DNA of 42,621 bases from a virus. The position numbers were made by a program, and so were the translations under genes. Below the pieces are notes generated by a model that worked only from the letters and a program-made list of their open reading frames with translations, was not told the DNA's origin and did not search any database. The DNA lies in the IMG/VR virus record IMGVR_UViG_3300021960_000162, positions 1 to 42,621 of that record. One strand, given 5' to 3'. Shown here piece by piece: positions 30,912 to 39,956 of the stretch. The stretch's first letter is position 1. Every line of letters begins with the position of its first letter.

Positions 30912-32375
30912 CTATAAAACCAAAATATCGTAAACATTACTAAATTCTGTGGCATCCTCTATGGTATTAACCATTGGTTTTCCACGAATATTTAAACTTG
31001 TATTTAAAATCATTGGACAACCAGTTTCCTGTTCCCATAATTTCAAGAATTTATGAAACCCTGGAGAATCATATTCCGAAACAGTTTGGACTCTGGAGCT
31101 TCCATCATGGTGTATGATGGCTGGGAATTCATCTGGTTTTTTACATTGCATTGTGTATTGCATATATGGACTTTCAGATGTACACATATGAAAATAATTT
31201 GATGCTTCTTTTTTAAGAATGGCGGGAGCAAAGGGTCTGAATTTTTGTCTACGTTTAATTTCGTTTACTTTATCTTTTATTTCAGGGCCTCTAGGATCAG
31301 CCAATAAACTTCTGTGACCTAAAGCTCTTGGCCCGAACTCTGCTTTACCATTGGCAATACCAACAATTTTATGTTTTTTTAAAGCATCTACTAATTGTTC
31401 GGCTGGGTACTGACCTTTAATGTCATGTCCTAAAAATGCATTACTAAAAAGCATAGATTCTTTTCTTTGGGCAGCAACAGCACCCAAACTGTTACCTGCA
31501 TCACCTGGGTTAGGCATGATCCACACATTTTTGAAATAAGTATGTGCAATAGAATTAGCTACACAATTTAATGCACAACCACCAGCAAGAACTAAATTAT
31601 CCGAGGGTACTAATTCTTTGGCTTTGTGCAACAAATCATGAAAATATAATTCATAAACAAATTGTGTGGCTGCTGCAATATCATACTTGTCTTGTTCAGA
31701 AGATAATTCACGCCTCCACCACTTACAACCACGATGAAGATTTTCCTTTAACTTAAGATCATGTTTTGTGTCAAAGAAGTCTTCCAATATTATTGGAGCA
31801 TACTTGGATGCGTCTCCATATGCAGCCATGCCCATCAAAATATATTCTTCTTCGTTTGGTTTTAATCCAACACGTTGGGTCATGGCAGAATACCACAATC
31901 CTAAACTATGAGGATATTTAACACTAAACTTCTTGTTTAAATTATTACCATTTCCTTCCCATATTGTTGTAGTATCAAATTCACCTATAGCATCAATTAC
32001 TAAAATAGCAGCATCAGGAAACAAAGAAGTATAATAACCACCTGCGGCATGACTTTTGTGGTGATTACCAAACGTTAAATATTTTGGGTCAATATTATAT
32101 TTCAGTAAATAATTTCTAAAATTATTTTCTTTACCTAACCACCCTTGCCCTGACATGAATTGTCGAAATGTTTTTGTAAATGGATTTTCATACCATACTA
32201 CTTCATCTGGTTTGCCAAAATACAAAGCATCTGAAATTAAATCATGGTGTAAATGAGCATCATTCTTTTTTCTTGAATAACGTTCACTTTGTGCGGCAAA
32301 AAGTATGGTGTTGTGTTTATCCACAACAGTAATTGCTGCATCATGGCTATTTGCTGATATTCCCCAACTAATCAT
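30912..32375 (-). CDS. NodU/CmcH-type carbamoyltransferase
   Basis: A 487-aa protein. N-terminal Kae1-like part: GISANSHDAAITVV (5-18), GNHHKSHAAGGYYTS with H105, H106 and H109, VIDAIGEFDTTTIWEG, and LAGGCALNCVANS (263-275). C-terminal YrdC-like/TobZ-type part: EFGPRALGHRSLLADPRG (346-363), FRPFAPAIL, and a final CPMILNTSLNIRGKPMV. All the signatures of the carbamoyltransferase family that moves carbamoyl phosphate, via carbamoyl-AMP, to a hydroxyl group are present. It overlaps the NadE stop by 8 bases and is last in the accessory cassette. Likely substrates are a sugar hydroxyl or, as reported for a phage-derived family member, 5-hydroxymethylcytosine. Which one cannot be told here. Confidence 0.9.
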   Translation of the reverse strand: MISWGISANSHDAAITVVDKHNTILFAAQSERYSRKKNDAHLHHDLISDALYFGKPDEVVWYENPFTKTFRQFMSGQGWLGKENNFRNYLLKYNIDPKYLTFGNHHKSHAAGGYYTSLFPDAAILVIDAIGEFDTTTIWEGNGNNLNKKFSVKYPHSLGLWYSAMTQRVGLKPNEEEYILMGMAAYGDASKYAPIILEDFFDTKHDLKLKENLHRGCKWWRRELSSEQDKYDIAAATQFVYELYFHDLLHKAKELVPSDNLVLAGGCALNCVANSIAHTYFKNVWIMPNPGDAGNSLGAVAAQRKESMLFSNAFLGHDIKGQYPAEQLVDALKKHKIVGIANGKAEFGPRALGHRSLLADPRGPEIKDKVNEIKRRQKFRPFAPAILKKEASNYFHMCTSESPYMQYTMQCKKPDEFPAIIHHDGSSRVQTVSEYDSPGFHKFLKLWEQETGCPMILNTSLNIRGKPMVNTIEDATEFSNVYDILVL

Positions 32376-33120
32376 ATTTAATCACAGGTATAGGTTTCAT
32401 TTTATGAAGATTTTTTTGATGATACTTATTATATATGTCTAAAACAATTCTCTGTCTATCTGTCAAATCATCTTCGGATCCTGAATACTCCATGGCCCAT
32501 TCTAGTTCATCATAGGATGCTTCCATCTGTTCTTCGTCGGTCCGACCATCTTCCCATAATCCATCGGTTGGTTTTGCTTTTATAATTCTTTTATCTATTT
32601 GTAACTCTTTAGCTATATCATAAACTTGGGATTTAAATAAATGAGCAATTGGTGCAATGTCAACACCACCATCACCATATTTTGTAAAAAACCCAACACC
32701 AAAGTCTTCTACTTTATTTCCTGTTCCAACTACAATACCTGAATGTATTTGTGCTAAATGATAAAGTGTTATCATTCGTAGGCGAGATTTAGTATTTGCT
32801 GATGCTAAATCATTATAAGCTATATCACCTATATTTTTTTGCATTGTTGATATAAAAGAATCATAAACCTCTGTTAAATTAATTTTTTCTATTTGTACGT
32901 TGGAATGTTTTGTCAACCATTTAAGGTGAGCATCAGACAAATTTTCCTGCTCTAGGTTTTGGTGTAATGGCATTCCAATTGCAAAAGTAGGTAATCCGGT
33001 CAAGGCACATAAGGTTGATGTAACTGCCGAATCTATACCACCCGATACGCCAACTATTAAAGAATGAATTTCATTTTCATTGCAATAATTTTTTATCCAC
33101 TGAACAATATTTTGTATCAT
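32368..33120 (-). CDS. nadE: NH3-dependent NAD synthetase
   Basis: A 250-aa protein covering the complete synthetase domain. PP-loop SGGIDS at 26-31, RLRMITLYHLAQIHSGIVVG, GTGNKVEDFGVGFFTKYGDG, APIAHLFKSQVYDIAKEL, and PTDGLWEDGRTDEEQ. These cover the ATP, deamido-NAD and ammonia sites, so the protein looks active. No glutaminase domain is present; ammonia would be the nitrogen donor. It is coupled by ATGA to the methyltransferase-like gene and overlaps the carbamoyltransferase. Possible roles are feeding NAD to the dehydrogenase of the cassette, supporting replication, or refilling NAD during NAD-depleting defence. All three are inference. Confidence 0.92.
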   Translation of the reverse strand: MIQNIVQWIKNYCNENEIHSLIVGVSGGIDSAVTSTLCALTGLPTFAIGMPLHQNLEQENLSDAHLKWLTKHSNVQIEKINLTEVYDSFISTMQKNIGDIAYNDLASANTKSRLRMITLYHLAQIHSGIVVGTGNKVEDFGVGFFTKYGDGGVDIAPIAHLFKSQVYDIAKELQIDKRIIKAKPTDGLWEDGRTDEEQMEASYDELEWAMEYSGSEDDLTDRQRIVLDIYNKYHQKNLHKMKPIPVIKYD

Positions 33121-33773
33121 AGGTCAAAATTACATAGAGCTGTCCAATCATCCCTACCACGCATAGGTTTGGGCAACAGTCTCCATCCTCTTTCTAGTAA
33201 CCAAGGCACAGCAGTTGCTCCTTTTCCATACCAACCATTATGAGGCTCATCTGCTACTAATTCTTTTCTAAATGTAGTTCCTGTTTCTACTTCCCAAGTA
33301 TCATCAAATAATATTATAGATCTTTCTGCCATTTTATCAACCACTTTCATAGTTTGTTTCAAATGTACTTCGGCAGAATTTTCATTGGTTAGTTCCACAC
33401 CAAAATTTTCAACATATCTTTTTTTCTGATCAAATATCCATTGTTGATGTTTACTATCAGGTGGAATATAGTCAAAATTATCTAGATATGCCAAGGAAAT
33501 TGGTTTATCTATCTTATCTAACAATTCTAAACCATCACCACACCAAATATGTATGTTGTTATCTGGTTTATCAAAAAATTTTAATTGATTAATAAGATTA
33601 CAATCCAGATCTATACAATAAAATTCAATATCTTTTCTGTTCATGGCATAAGCACAAAAAAATGGTGTACTTCCCTCGCCTGACATTAAAGGAGAAGCAC
33701 CCATTTCTACAATTACACCTTCAGAAATTTTGTCACAATAATCTACAAGTATATTATATGCTCTAGCACCCAT
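33117..33773 (-). CDS. Class I SAM methyltransferase-like protein
   Basis: A 218-aa protein from ATG 33771-33773 with AGAGAG five bases ahead; a GTG two codons earlier is possible. Motifs: IVEMGASPLMSGEGSTPFFC in the SAM-loop position, FYCIDLDCNLINQL (acidic residue after strand 2), HIWCGDGLELL, ISLAYLDNFD and IILFDDTWE. This matches the Methyltransf_24 group used on sugars and antibiotics, although the glycine loop is atypical. It overlaps the preceding gene by 11 bases and NadE by 4, so it belongs to the cassette. The substrate is unknown. Confidence 0.7.
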   Translation of the reverse strand: MGARAYNILVDYCDKISEGVIVEMGASPLMSGEGSTPFFCAYAMNRKDIEFYCIDLDCNLINQLKFFDKPDNNIHIWCGDGLELLDKIDKPISLAYLDNFDYIPPDSKHQQWIFDQKKRYVENFGVELTNENSAEVHLKQTMKVVDKMAERSIILFDDTWEVETGTTFRKELVADEPHNGWYGKGATAVPWLLERGWRLLPKPMRGRDDWTALCNFDL

Positions 33774-34698
33774 ATTCACTCTCTATAATATTTTTTAAAA
33801 TTACCCATTCATTCTTTACAATTTGATTAAAATTATTTCTATTGTGAAGAATTTTAGGGTATAATTGTTTAAACAAATCATTAAGATCATTTATATTTAG
33901 ATGATCTACAATATCTTTAATTTGTTTAGCTTGTTCTTCATAACTGTTACCTGGGACATATCCAAAATCTTCATTAAATGTTTCAAATCCTTTATCTTGT
34001 AAAAATTTTTCTATTCTAGGTGGCCCATAATGTATAAATGGCCTCATACCTAAAATAGGTTTGAATGTTTTTTCCGATAGAAAAATTGTATCTAAAGGTT
34101 GAACAGTTTCACTTACAATATTCAAAAAACTTTTATTCCATATTTCAAGATTACCTAAAGTAAAAACATCATTAGGCATCATTAAATGTTCGGGAATTTC
34201 ATCATCAGGAATAACTTCTTTAATTCCACATTCAGGATCTAACCCTATATTTAAATTCCTGAAATCTTTATTAGAAATAGTTATTAAACCATCTGAATTT
34301 TGTAAAGTTTCAAATAACAATTCTCGGCTCGAAAAAACTTTTCTCTGATAACAAAGAAATTTATTCTCAAAGGATACAGGCAGAACTTTTTCTATTTCAG
34401 GTATTTGGAAATATTCCCCTACAGCTAATAACCAAAATATAAAGTCTTCACTAGATATATATTTTATTCTGTCACTTTCAGGTAAATGTTCTTTTCTGTA
34501 TTGATCCATCAAAGTTATAAAAACAACTTTATTATTAATGTCTTCTAGTTTTTGAACAGCCTCTTTAACTAAATCTGGAGGTAACCAGGTGCAGCTAATA
34601 GGATAAACATTTTCACTACTGAACATTTCTAGAATTTTATGTTCTAATAAAACAAATCTCCAGGTTTTTCCATTACCACTATATCTTAAAATAGGCAT
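33763..34698 (-). CDS. Putative glycosyltransferase-like protein, family copy 1
   Basis: A 311-aa protein of a family present five times in this cassette. Shared block A: KFLCYQRKVFSSRELLFETL (around 34315-34370). Shared block B: FLSEKTFKPILGMRPFIHYG, then FLQDKGFETFNEDFG (around 33980-34085). N-terminal NGKTWRFVLLEHKILEMF is specific to this copy. The SEKT-x-KP block resembles the C-terminal nucleotide-sugar motif of GT10/exostosin-type GT-B enzymes (xTEKL), so a glycosyltransferase role is plausible but unproven. It is the most divergent copy in block A (no HR pair). It has an 8-base gap to the SGNH gene before it and overlaps the methyltransferase. Confidence 0.6.
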   Translation of the reverse strand: MPILRYSGNGKTWRFVLLEHKILEMFSSENVYPISCTWLPPDLVKEAVQKLEDINNKVVFITLMDQYRKEHLPESDRIKYISSEDFIFWLLAVGEYFQIPEIEKVLPVSFENKFLCYQRKVFSSRELLFETLQNSDGLITISNKDFRNLNIGLDPECGIKEVIPDDEIPEHLMMPNDVFTLGNLEIWNKSFLNIVSETVQPLDTIFLSEKTFKPILGMRPFIHYGPPRIEKFLQDKGFETFNEDFGYVPGNSYEEQAKQIKDIVDHLNINDLNDLFKQLYPKILHNRNNFNQIVKNEWVILKNIIESEYGC

Positions 34699-34706
34699 TT
34701 ATGATA

Positions 34707-35543
34707 TTAGTGTTGGTGTCTTAGGTATGAAAATTTAGGTAAATTTTTAGTAAATGGTTTGGCTTTTTCATAATCAAAAATTTCATGTAAGGTAAAATTT
34801 AAATGTTGTAAAACACAAGAGTCCAACAATTTAAGATCAACCATATTAGTATAATATTCAGGTAATTTTTTTCTACACCATAATTCATGTTGCAATATTG
34901 TTGGATGATAATCCACCCAATCTTGGTCTTCGTTTTTATGTGGAAATTTATAAACGGAATTTTTTTTAAAAATATTTTTTCTTGCTTCCGAAGCAAAACT
35001 TTGCATACTTTCTTTTTCATCAAAATACTTTTCCATATCACTATTATACATTTCAATAAATTCAGATGGCAACCCTAAATTATACTCATTAGGCGACCCT
35101 ATTGTCATATCCTCCATATGTTCACCTGTAATATCAAATGCTTTTGTAATTTTATATTCACATCCTATATTTTCTAATAATAATTTAATTTGTTTTATAG
35201 CAACCCATGTTTGATAATATGCAAAGAGCAAAGACCAATGTTCCTGAAACCATTGTTTTTCCCAATCGGTTTTTATCCAATTAAAAATATTACCATTTCT
35301 AGACCATTCATGACCTGTATAATAATCCAGACGAGGAATGCTTGTGGTCATAATCAAAACTACATCATTTTCATTTATATTATTGATGTGATTACATTCC
35401 ATTAATCTTGTGCTTATAGAATAATTACCAGAGCCTGACGCACCCCAATTTTCATAATAGTCAAAAGACTGTCCTACTATATCTGCCCAAGTAGGCCATC
35501 TATAATTTGTAAAACTACAACCAAAAGTAAATAATCTTTTCAT
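34707..35543 (-). CDS. SGNH-hydrolase-like protein, second copy
   Basis: A 278-aa protein from ATG 35541-35543, which overlaps the previous stop as ATGA; five codons upstream another ATG exists. The order of motifs is that of SGNH/GDSL hydrolases: block I FTFGCSFTNY (nucleophile Ser after Cys), block II NWGASGSGNYSIS, block III DVVLIMTTSIPRLDYY, and a D-x-x-H pair in WVDYHPTILQHELWC. These enzymes commonly add or remove acyl groups on sugars. The C-terminal 60 residues carry no known motif. Cassette context suggests glycan esterase or acyl transfer, but the substrate is not visible. Confidence 0.65.
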   Translation of the reverse strand: MKRLFTFGCSFTNYRWPTWADIVGQSFDYYENWGASGSGNYSISTRLMECNHINNINENDVVLIMTTSIPRLDYYTGHEWSRNGNIFNWIKTDWEKQWFQEHWSLLFAYYQTWVAIKQIKLLLENIGCEYKITKAFDITGEHMEDMTIGSPNEYNLGLPSEFIEMYNSDMEKYFDEKESMQSFASEARKNIFKKNSVYKFPHKNEDQDWVDYHPTILQHELWCRKKLPEYYTNMVDLKLLDSCVLQHLNFTLHEIFDYEKAKPFTKNLPKFSYLRHQH

Positions 35544-36721
35544 TTGTACATTTCCCATTTTGTGTGTCTGAAATCTGTGATTTCAAAAAATCTATTATAA
35601 TTGTGCTCTACTATATCTTTTATATTTAATTGCCATTCGTGCCATTCATCTTCTGTCATGTTACATAATCTTTCTATTTCATCTACAATAGTAATTAATC
35701 TTTTTTTACCATCAATTATTTTATCATATTTTTCATTGATAAAAGGGTGGAAAGTTTTATACCCTCTATCTCTTAATCTTGCTAACATAAAAGCAGAACC
35801 AACCAAAATAAATGGATGTTTAACTGCTATAGGTTTGTAAGTTTTTTCCGTAAAAAATCTATATGATTTATAATCATCAGATAAAGTCATAAATTTATAC
35901 TCATGTGGCTCATAAAAAATTGTTTCTGTCACAACGGAAAAATAACTATTTTCAAAATATTCTAAATCCTTTTGAGATATTTCAACAGGATTAGGTCTGG
36001 ATTCTGAAACTCCACCATCTAGCCTTAGAGGAAAAATATTTTGATTTTCTTTTACTGTATTAAATATTTTTTTATCATGTTCAGGAATTGAAGAATAATT
36101 ATCCAACCACTGTCCCAACCATTCAATATTGGGGCCACGACCTTCGAATGAATAAAAAGATTTATTTAATAAATTTCTATCTATTATGTGTGCCAATAAT
36201 TCCATTCTGTGTAATCTTTCTATCTTATTAAAGCATAGAAATTTTTTTTCTCTTTTCTTAATATGGTAAGAATCATTTTTAGTTATTATATATTGATGAC
36301 CTCTACCAATTCTTTCAAAAACATAATAAGATATTATATTAATCCTCTTTTTGTAATTTAAAACACTACAAAGTTGTTCATAACTTTCTGATCCGTCTAA
36401 AGTTCCGGTTGTCAAAAAAATATTTTTGGAATCAATATCCGTATTTTCTATTGCATTATGGATTTTTTCTATGACAGCTTTAATTATGGCTTCCGAAGAA
36501 AGAAAAAATATTATTTTTTTATTCTCCTTTAAAATAGCTAGAATAATTTCTCTTAATTCTTCATCTGTAAACCTATATATTTCCAAAGCATAAGCACACA
36601 ATGTAAAAAAAATATCTTTGTGTTCTTGCAATTCCTCATAAACTATAGATAACATTTGGAAATATCTATCAGATTCTTCCTGCAAGAAAGTATATTTTTG
36701 ATTTATTTCCCTAAGAGTCAT
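35540..36721 (-). CDS. Putative glycosyltransferase-like protein, family copy 2
   Basis: A 393-aa protein. Block A: KFLCFNKIERLHRMELLAHI (around 36195-36245). Block B: FFTEKTYKPIAVKHPFILVG, then RLRDRGYKTFHPFINEKYDK (around 35735-35855), followed by the common ending EIERLCNMTEDEWHEWQ. The N-terminal third is helical with an AILKENKKIIFFLSSEAI segment. It is closest in layout to the 437-aa copy (both have an ESRP/NSYDN segment before a SVVTETxxYEP motif ahead of block B). It is coupled to the dehydrogenase by ATGA overlap. Enzyme type is inferred from block B and neighbours. Confidence 0.65.
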   Translation of the reverse strand: MTLREINQKYTFLQEESDRYFQMLSIVYEELQEHKDIFFTLCAYALEIYRFTDEELREIILAILKENKKIIFFLSSEAIIKAVIEKIHNAIENTDIDSKNIFLTTGTLDGSESYEQLCSVLNYKKRINIISYYVFERIGRGHQYIITKNDSYHIKKREKKFLCFNKIERLHRMELLAHIIDRNLLNKSFYSFEGRGPNIEWLGQWLDNYSSIPEHDKKIFNTVKENQNIFPLRLDGGVSESRPNPVEISQKDLEYFENSYFSVVTETIFYEPHEYKFMTLSDDYKSYRFFTEKTYKPIAVKHPFILVGSAFMLARLRDRGYKTFHPFINEKYDKIIDGKKRLITIVDEIERLCNMTEDEWHEWQLNIKDIVEHNYNRFFEITDFRHTKWEMYK

Positions 36722-37947
36722 CTTGTATTACCATATTGGATAACGATAGATTCAGGAACATCTTCCCTTTTTAAATATCTCCAAATATCTACAATAATAC
36801 TTCCAGGTAATATATTACAATAGAAATTTTGTGTATCACTACCAATCACATGGCTATGACTATAAGTTGTTGGAGCATGATGAGCAAGAAGAATAACACC
36901 ATGAGCTTCATTTATCATATCATTAGTAAGGGGGTCAATATATATTACCTCATGTCCTTGCTCTTCCACATAATGACCAATTAATAAACTGTAACTGCCT
37001 TCTGTGTATACAACACCTGGCTTATATGCCTTACCATGAATATAAATTTTCATATTATTTTTATTGGCTAGGTCAACCATCTTTTCTGCTACACGTTTGG
37101 CCTGTAGTTCTCTACTATCCATGATGGCGCCAAATAAATCATAACCTAAATTTAATTTTTGTGATAACCAACGTAAAGCAATGTTATCACGAGGATGGCA
37201 AGCACCTGCATCCCCCATACCCGCTCTCATGTAAGAAGGGCCTGTTATGCGACGAGTACTTTGAGCCAATGCTTCGGTTACAACATCAACATTAATATTT
37301 CCTGATATTTCTGCAACATCCTGTATCATGTTGACTAATCCAATTTTAGCAGAGATGAAAGTGTTATAAAAAATCTTGATGCATTCTGCTTCATCCCAAG
37401 TACCTATGACATATCTTGGGTCATTTTGCATAATAGTTTTATAAAAATTTGTTAAAATTTTTGCATCACCTGTAGTGGTTCCATCTTCAGTTCCTATAAT
37501 AACCATTTCAGGATTAATCATGTCCCAGTTTACAGATCCCATTGCAATTAGATATGGGTTGTAAATGAATCTATAATTAGATGTGTGTTTGATAAATTCT
37601 CTGCGAGTGGTTCCTGGAAGAACTGTACTAATAAGAACTATTAGTTGATCTTTAGTGCAATGATTATTCAATTCTTTTAATATATCAATAACTATTGAAT
37701 AATCAAAATCTTTCGGCTCTAAATGTGCTGTGGGTGTTTCACCACCATAAGAAGAGTCATGGGGAGTTGGAACAGCAATGAAAATTAATTCTCTATTTTG
37801 TACCGTTTCTTTTATAGAAGGCAAAACTGGGAATTCTGCTATACCATGATCGACAATATCATATCCTACTACATCATGGCCAGCATTTTTCATTTCGTTT
37901 GCACAAGGTGCTCCTAATTTACCACAACCAATCATTGCAACCTTCAT
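36718..37947 (-). CDS. UDP-glucose/GDP-mannose dehydrogenase family enzyme
   Basis: A 409-aa protein with the full domain order: Rossmann loop GCGKLG at 7-12, IFIAVPTPHD at 55-63, VLISTVLPGTTRREF (104-118), the substrate-binding helix KIFYNTFISAKIGL (191-204), GMGDAGACHPRDN with the catalytic Cys at 250, and a C-terminal cofactor domain containing HGKAYKPGVVYTEGSYSL. The class oxidises a sugar nucleotide from alcohol to acid (UDP-glucose to UDP-glucuronate, or related ManNAc/GDP-mannose cases) using two NAD. The catalytic loop reads GACHPRD rather than the usual GSCFPKD, so the exact sugar is open. Ribosome site: AGGAGATTGATTTAATG. Confidence 0.9.
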   Translation of the reverse strand: MKVAMIGCGKLGAPCANEMKNAGHDVVGYDIVDHGIAEFPVLPSIKETVQNRELIFIAVPTPHDSSYGGETPTAHLEPKDFDYSIVIDILKELNNHCTKDQLIVLISTVLPGTTRREFIKHTSNYRFIYNPYLIAMGSVNWDMINPEMVIIGTEDGTTTGDAKILTNFYKTIMQNDPRYVIGTWDEAECIKIFYNTFISAKIGLVNMIQDVAEISGNINVDVVTEALAQSTRRITGPSYMRAGMGDAGACHPRDNIALRWLSQKLNLGYDLFGAIMDSRELQAKRVAEKMVDLANKNNMKIYIHGKAYKPGVVYTEGSYSLLIGHYVEEQGHEVIYIDPLTNDMINEAHGVILLAHHAPTTYSHSHVIGSDTQNFYCNILPGSIIVDIWRYLKREDVPESIVIQYGNTR

Positions 37948-37951
37948 TAAA

Positions 37952-38944
37952 TCAATCTCCTATTATATGATAATCGTTGTTAAGATTTAACTGCGCATTA
38001 GAAAAAACTGGTTTTACTATATCCGGACAAACTTTTGTTAGTTCTATTGCATGCATTTTATTTGATGTTAATTTATCTTTTATTTTAATATATAGATTAA
38101 ATTGTTCGGAGCGGGACAAAGAATTTAATCTCGCTATTTCCTGTACTCCTGCTTCAAATCTTTCATCATCATTATCTATTGAATCAAATGAGTAATCAAA
38201 CATCTCATCATATAATTCAAATCCTAAGTCTTTCAACCAAAAATTATAATTTTTCTTATTAATCACAATAAATGGTTTTTCTAAAAATAAAGGAATTGCT
38301 GTTTTTTCTGTTAAAAAATAGCAATCCATGGTTGATTCATTTATTACTTGAAATAAAGAAGAGTGATATGATTCTGGTAAATTTTGAAAATGATTTAAAG
38401 TTTTTTCATAATTGTCTTCTAATAATAATTTAGTCTCCTGCCAATAAGAAAAATTATAGGTCAGAGAAGTATTAAATGTGGGTTGTACCCAAGATATTGC
38501 TTGATTATCTATTAAAGAATATTTTCCAAACAAATCCATAAGTTTACAGCGATGCGGGTGGGGTTTATTATTCAGACAAGTAAATGTAAAATTTATGTCC
38601 CTTTCAGAATTTAATTCTGAATTATTCATCCTTACAGTGTGGCTTAAAAATGTTAAATTTAAAAAATATGTTTCCCAAGAAATAATAGAATCAATACAAT
38701 TAAATTTTTCATCATTTATATCATGCATCGGAGGTGTATCTTTTCTCCAACCGTTAACCACGGTTAATTTAATATTTTTTTCATTTACCCAATCCAACAA
38801 AGTGTAAAAATTAAATGTGCCAGCAAAATTCATATAATTATACTCTTCTTCATTCATAAGAACGACATGATCAATATCATTTCTATTTTTTAATTCTTCA
38901 AAATTAACCTGAAATGCTGTTCTTGTTCTAACAAAAGCAATCAT
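37952..38944 (-). CDS. Putative glycosyltransferase-like protein, family copy 3
   Basis: A 330-aa protein. Block A: FTFTCLNNKPHPHRCKLMDL (around 38535-38590). Block B: YFLTEKTAIPLFLEKPFIVI, then WLKDLGFELYDEMFDYSFDS (around 38190-38325). In block B the usual KP is replaced by IP, and the GF-x-TF pair by GFELY, so this copy is diverged. A WVQPTFNTSLTYNFSYWQET segment is shared in style with family members from other marine phages. ATGA overlap with the copy before it; the dehydrogenase begins 4 bases after its stop. Confidence 0.6.
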   Translation of the reverse strand: MIAFVRTRTAFQVNFEELKNRNDIDHVVLMNEEEYNYMNFAGTFNFYTLLDWVNEKNIKLTVVNGWRKDTPPMHDINDEKFNCIDSIISWETYFLNLTFLSHTVRMNNSELNSERDINFTFTCLNNKPHPHRCKLMDLFGKYSLIDNQAISWVQPTFNTSLTYNFSYWQETKLLLEDNYEKTLNHFQNLPESYHSSLFQVINESTMDCYFLTEKTAIPLFLEKPFIVINKKNYNFWLKDLGFELYDEMFDYSFDSIDNDDERFEAGVQEIARLNSLSRSEQFNLYIKIKDKLTSNKMHAIELTKVCPDIVKPVFSNAQLNLNNDYHIIGD

Positions 38945-39954
38945 ATATTTACCGCATTTTCCTTAATTGTTTCAACTATTTTTTCAATTCTTTTTATATT
39001 ATTATCTTCCTTATCATATTTAGTATCACACCAATTAAACAAATCAGACACATCTTCTCCTCTTTTCTCATAGTATTTTATAGTGTTACTAACAAAATTT
39101 TTAGTTCCAAGCACAATCATTTTTTTATTTAATTGTATAGGTTTAGCAACTTTTTCTGTTGGGAAATAAACATCATCATAAGCAAAATTAGATTCACCTA
39201 CCACAACAAAATCAACAGCATCATAATAATCTCTATTATATTGTCTGTTATGAGAAACCTCTCGATCAAATATTTTAGTATCTAGTTTGAAAATAGGATC
39301 AATTCTTCTTAGACCAGTTTTAACCTTATATTTTGTTTTGTTACATAATAATGGATTTGTAAAAATATCGTTAACCTCCACACCAGCTGAAAATTTTATA
39401 TTTTCAATATGATTACCAAAAAAACTTATATGAGCATATTTGTCTATTAAGTTTTCATATGCCAAAAGACCCAACAAAACTAATCTTTCGAATTTATTTT
39501 TACCCACCATATATAAAAATTTTTTAGGTTGTATTTCTAAATTTTTTGTAATTGGTGTGTAATATTCTTTGTATTTCAAAAAATAACAATCGTAATTTAT
39601 TTTTAATCCACGATTTATTAATTCAAATAAATCTTTTTTTCTCCATTCAGGATTTCTTTCTGCGGTAAAAAGAGTTATATTGCTCAGATTTTCAATTTCC
39701 AAAAGACAATCTACTAAAATATCGGGCATAATTTCAACCGTACCATCTATATAAATTTTCCTTTTACGAATTAGTCTCCTAGTATATGTTTTCAAAAAAT
39801 TAATCACTTCATTTTTCATAAATGGATTAAATCTGTACATACTCACACATAACACATCTGCTTCTTCGGGTGTTCTCACTATATTACTAAATCTAAAAGT
39901 TGACATATCATCCTGATGTCCAGCAAATACATAAGCTTTTTCTTTTATCCGCAT
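38941..39954 (-). CDS. Putative glycosyltransferase-like protein, family copy 4
   Basis: A 337-aa protein from ATG 39952-39954, chosen for AGGAAGG six bases ahead, just after the stop of the 437-aa gene; an in-frame ATG nine codons upstream is possible. Block A: KKFLYMVGKNKFERLVLLGL (around 39470-39520). Block B: YFPTEKVAKPIQLNKKMIVL, then KYYEKRGEDVSDLFN (around 39030-39170). T-E-K and K-P are kept but the PFI core is MIV and the glycine is shifted, so this is the most diverged block B. Role inferred from family membership only. Confidence 0.55.
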   Translation of the reverse strand: MRIKEKAYVFAGHQDDMSTFRFSNIVRTPEEADVLCVSMYRFNPFMKNEVINFLKTYTRRLIRKRKIYIDGTVEIMPDILVDCLLEIENLSNITLFTAERNPEWRKKDLFELINRGLKINYDCYFLKYKEYYTPITKNLEIQPKKFLYMVGKNKFERLVLLGLLAYENLIDKYAHISFFGNHIENIKFSAGVEVNDIFTNPLLCNKTKYKVKTGLRRIDPIFKLDTKIFDREVSHNRQYNRDYYDAVDFVVVGESNFAYDDVYFPTEKVAKPIQLNKKMIVLGTKNFVSNTIKYYEKRGEDVSDLFNWCDTKYDKEDNNIKRIEKIVETIKENAVNI

Positions 39955-39956
39955 CT

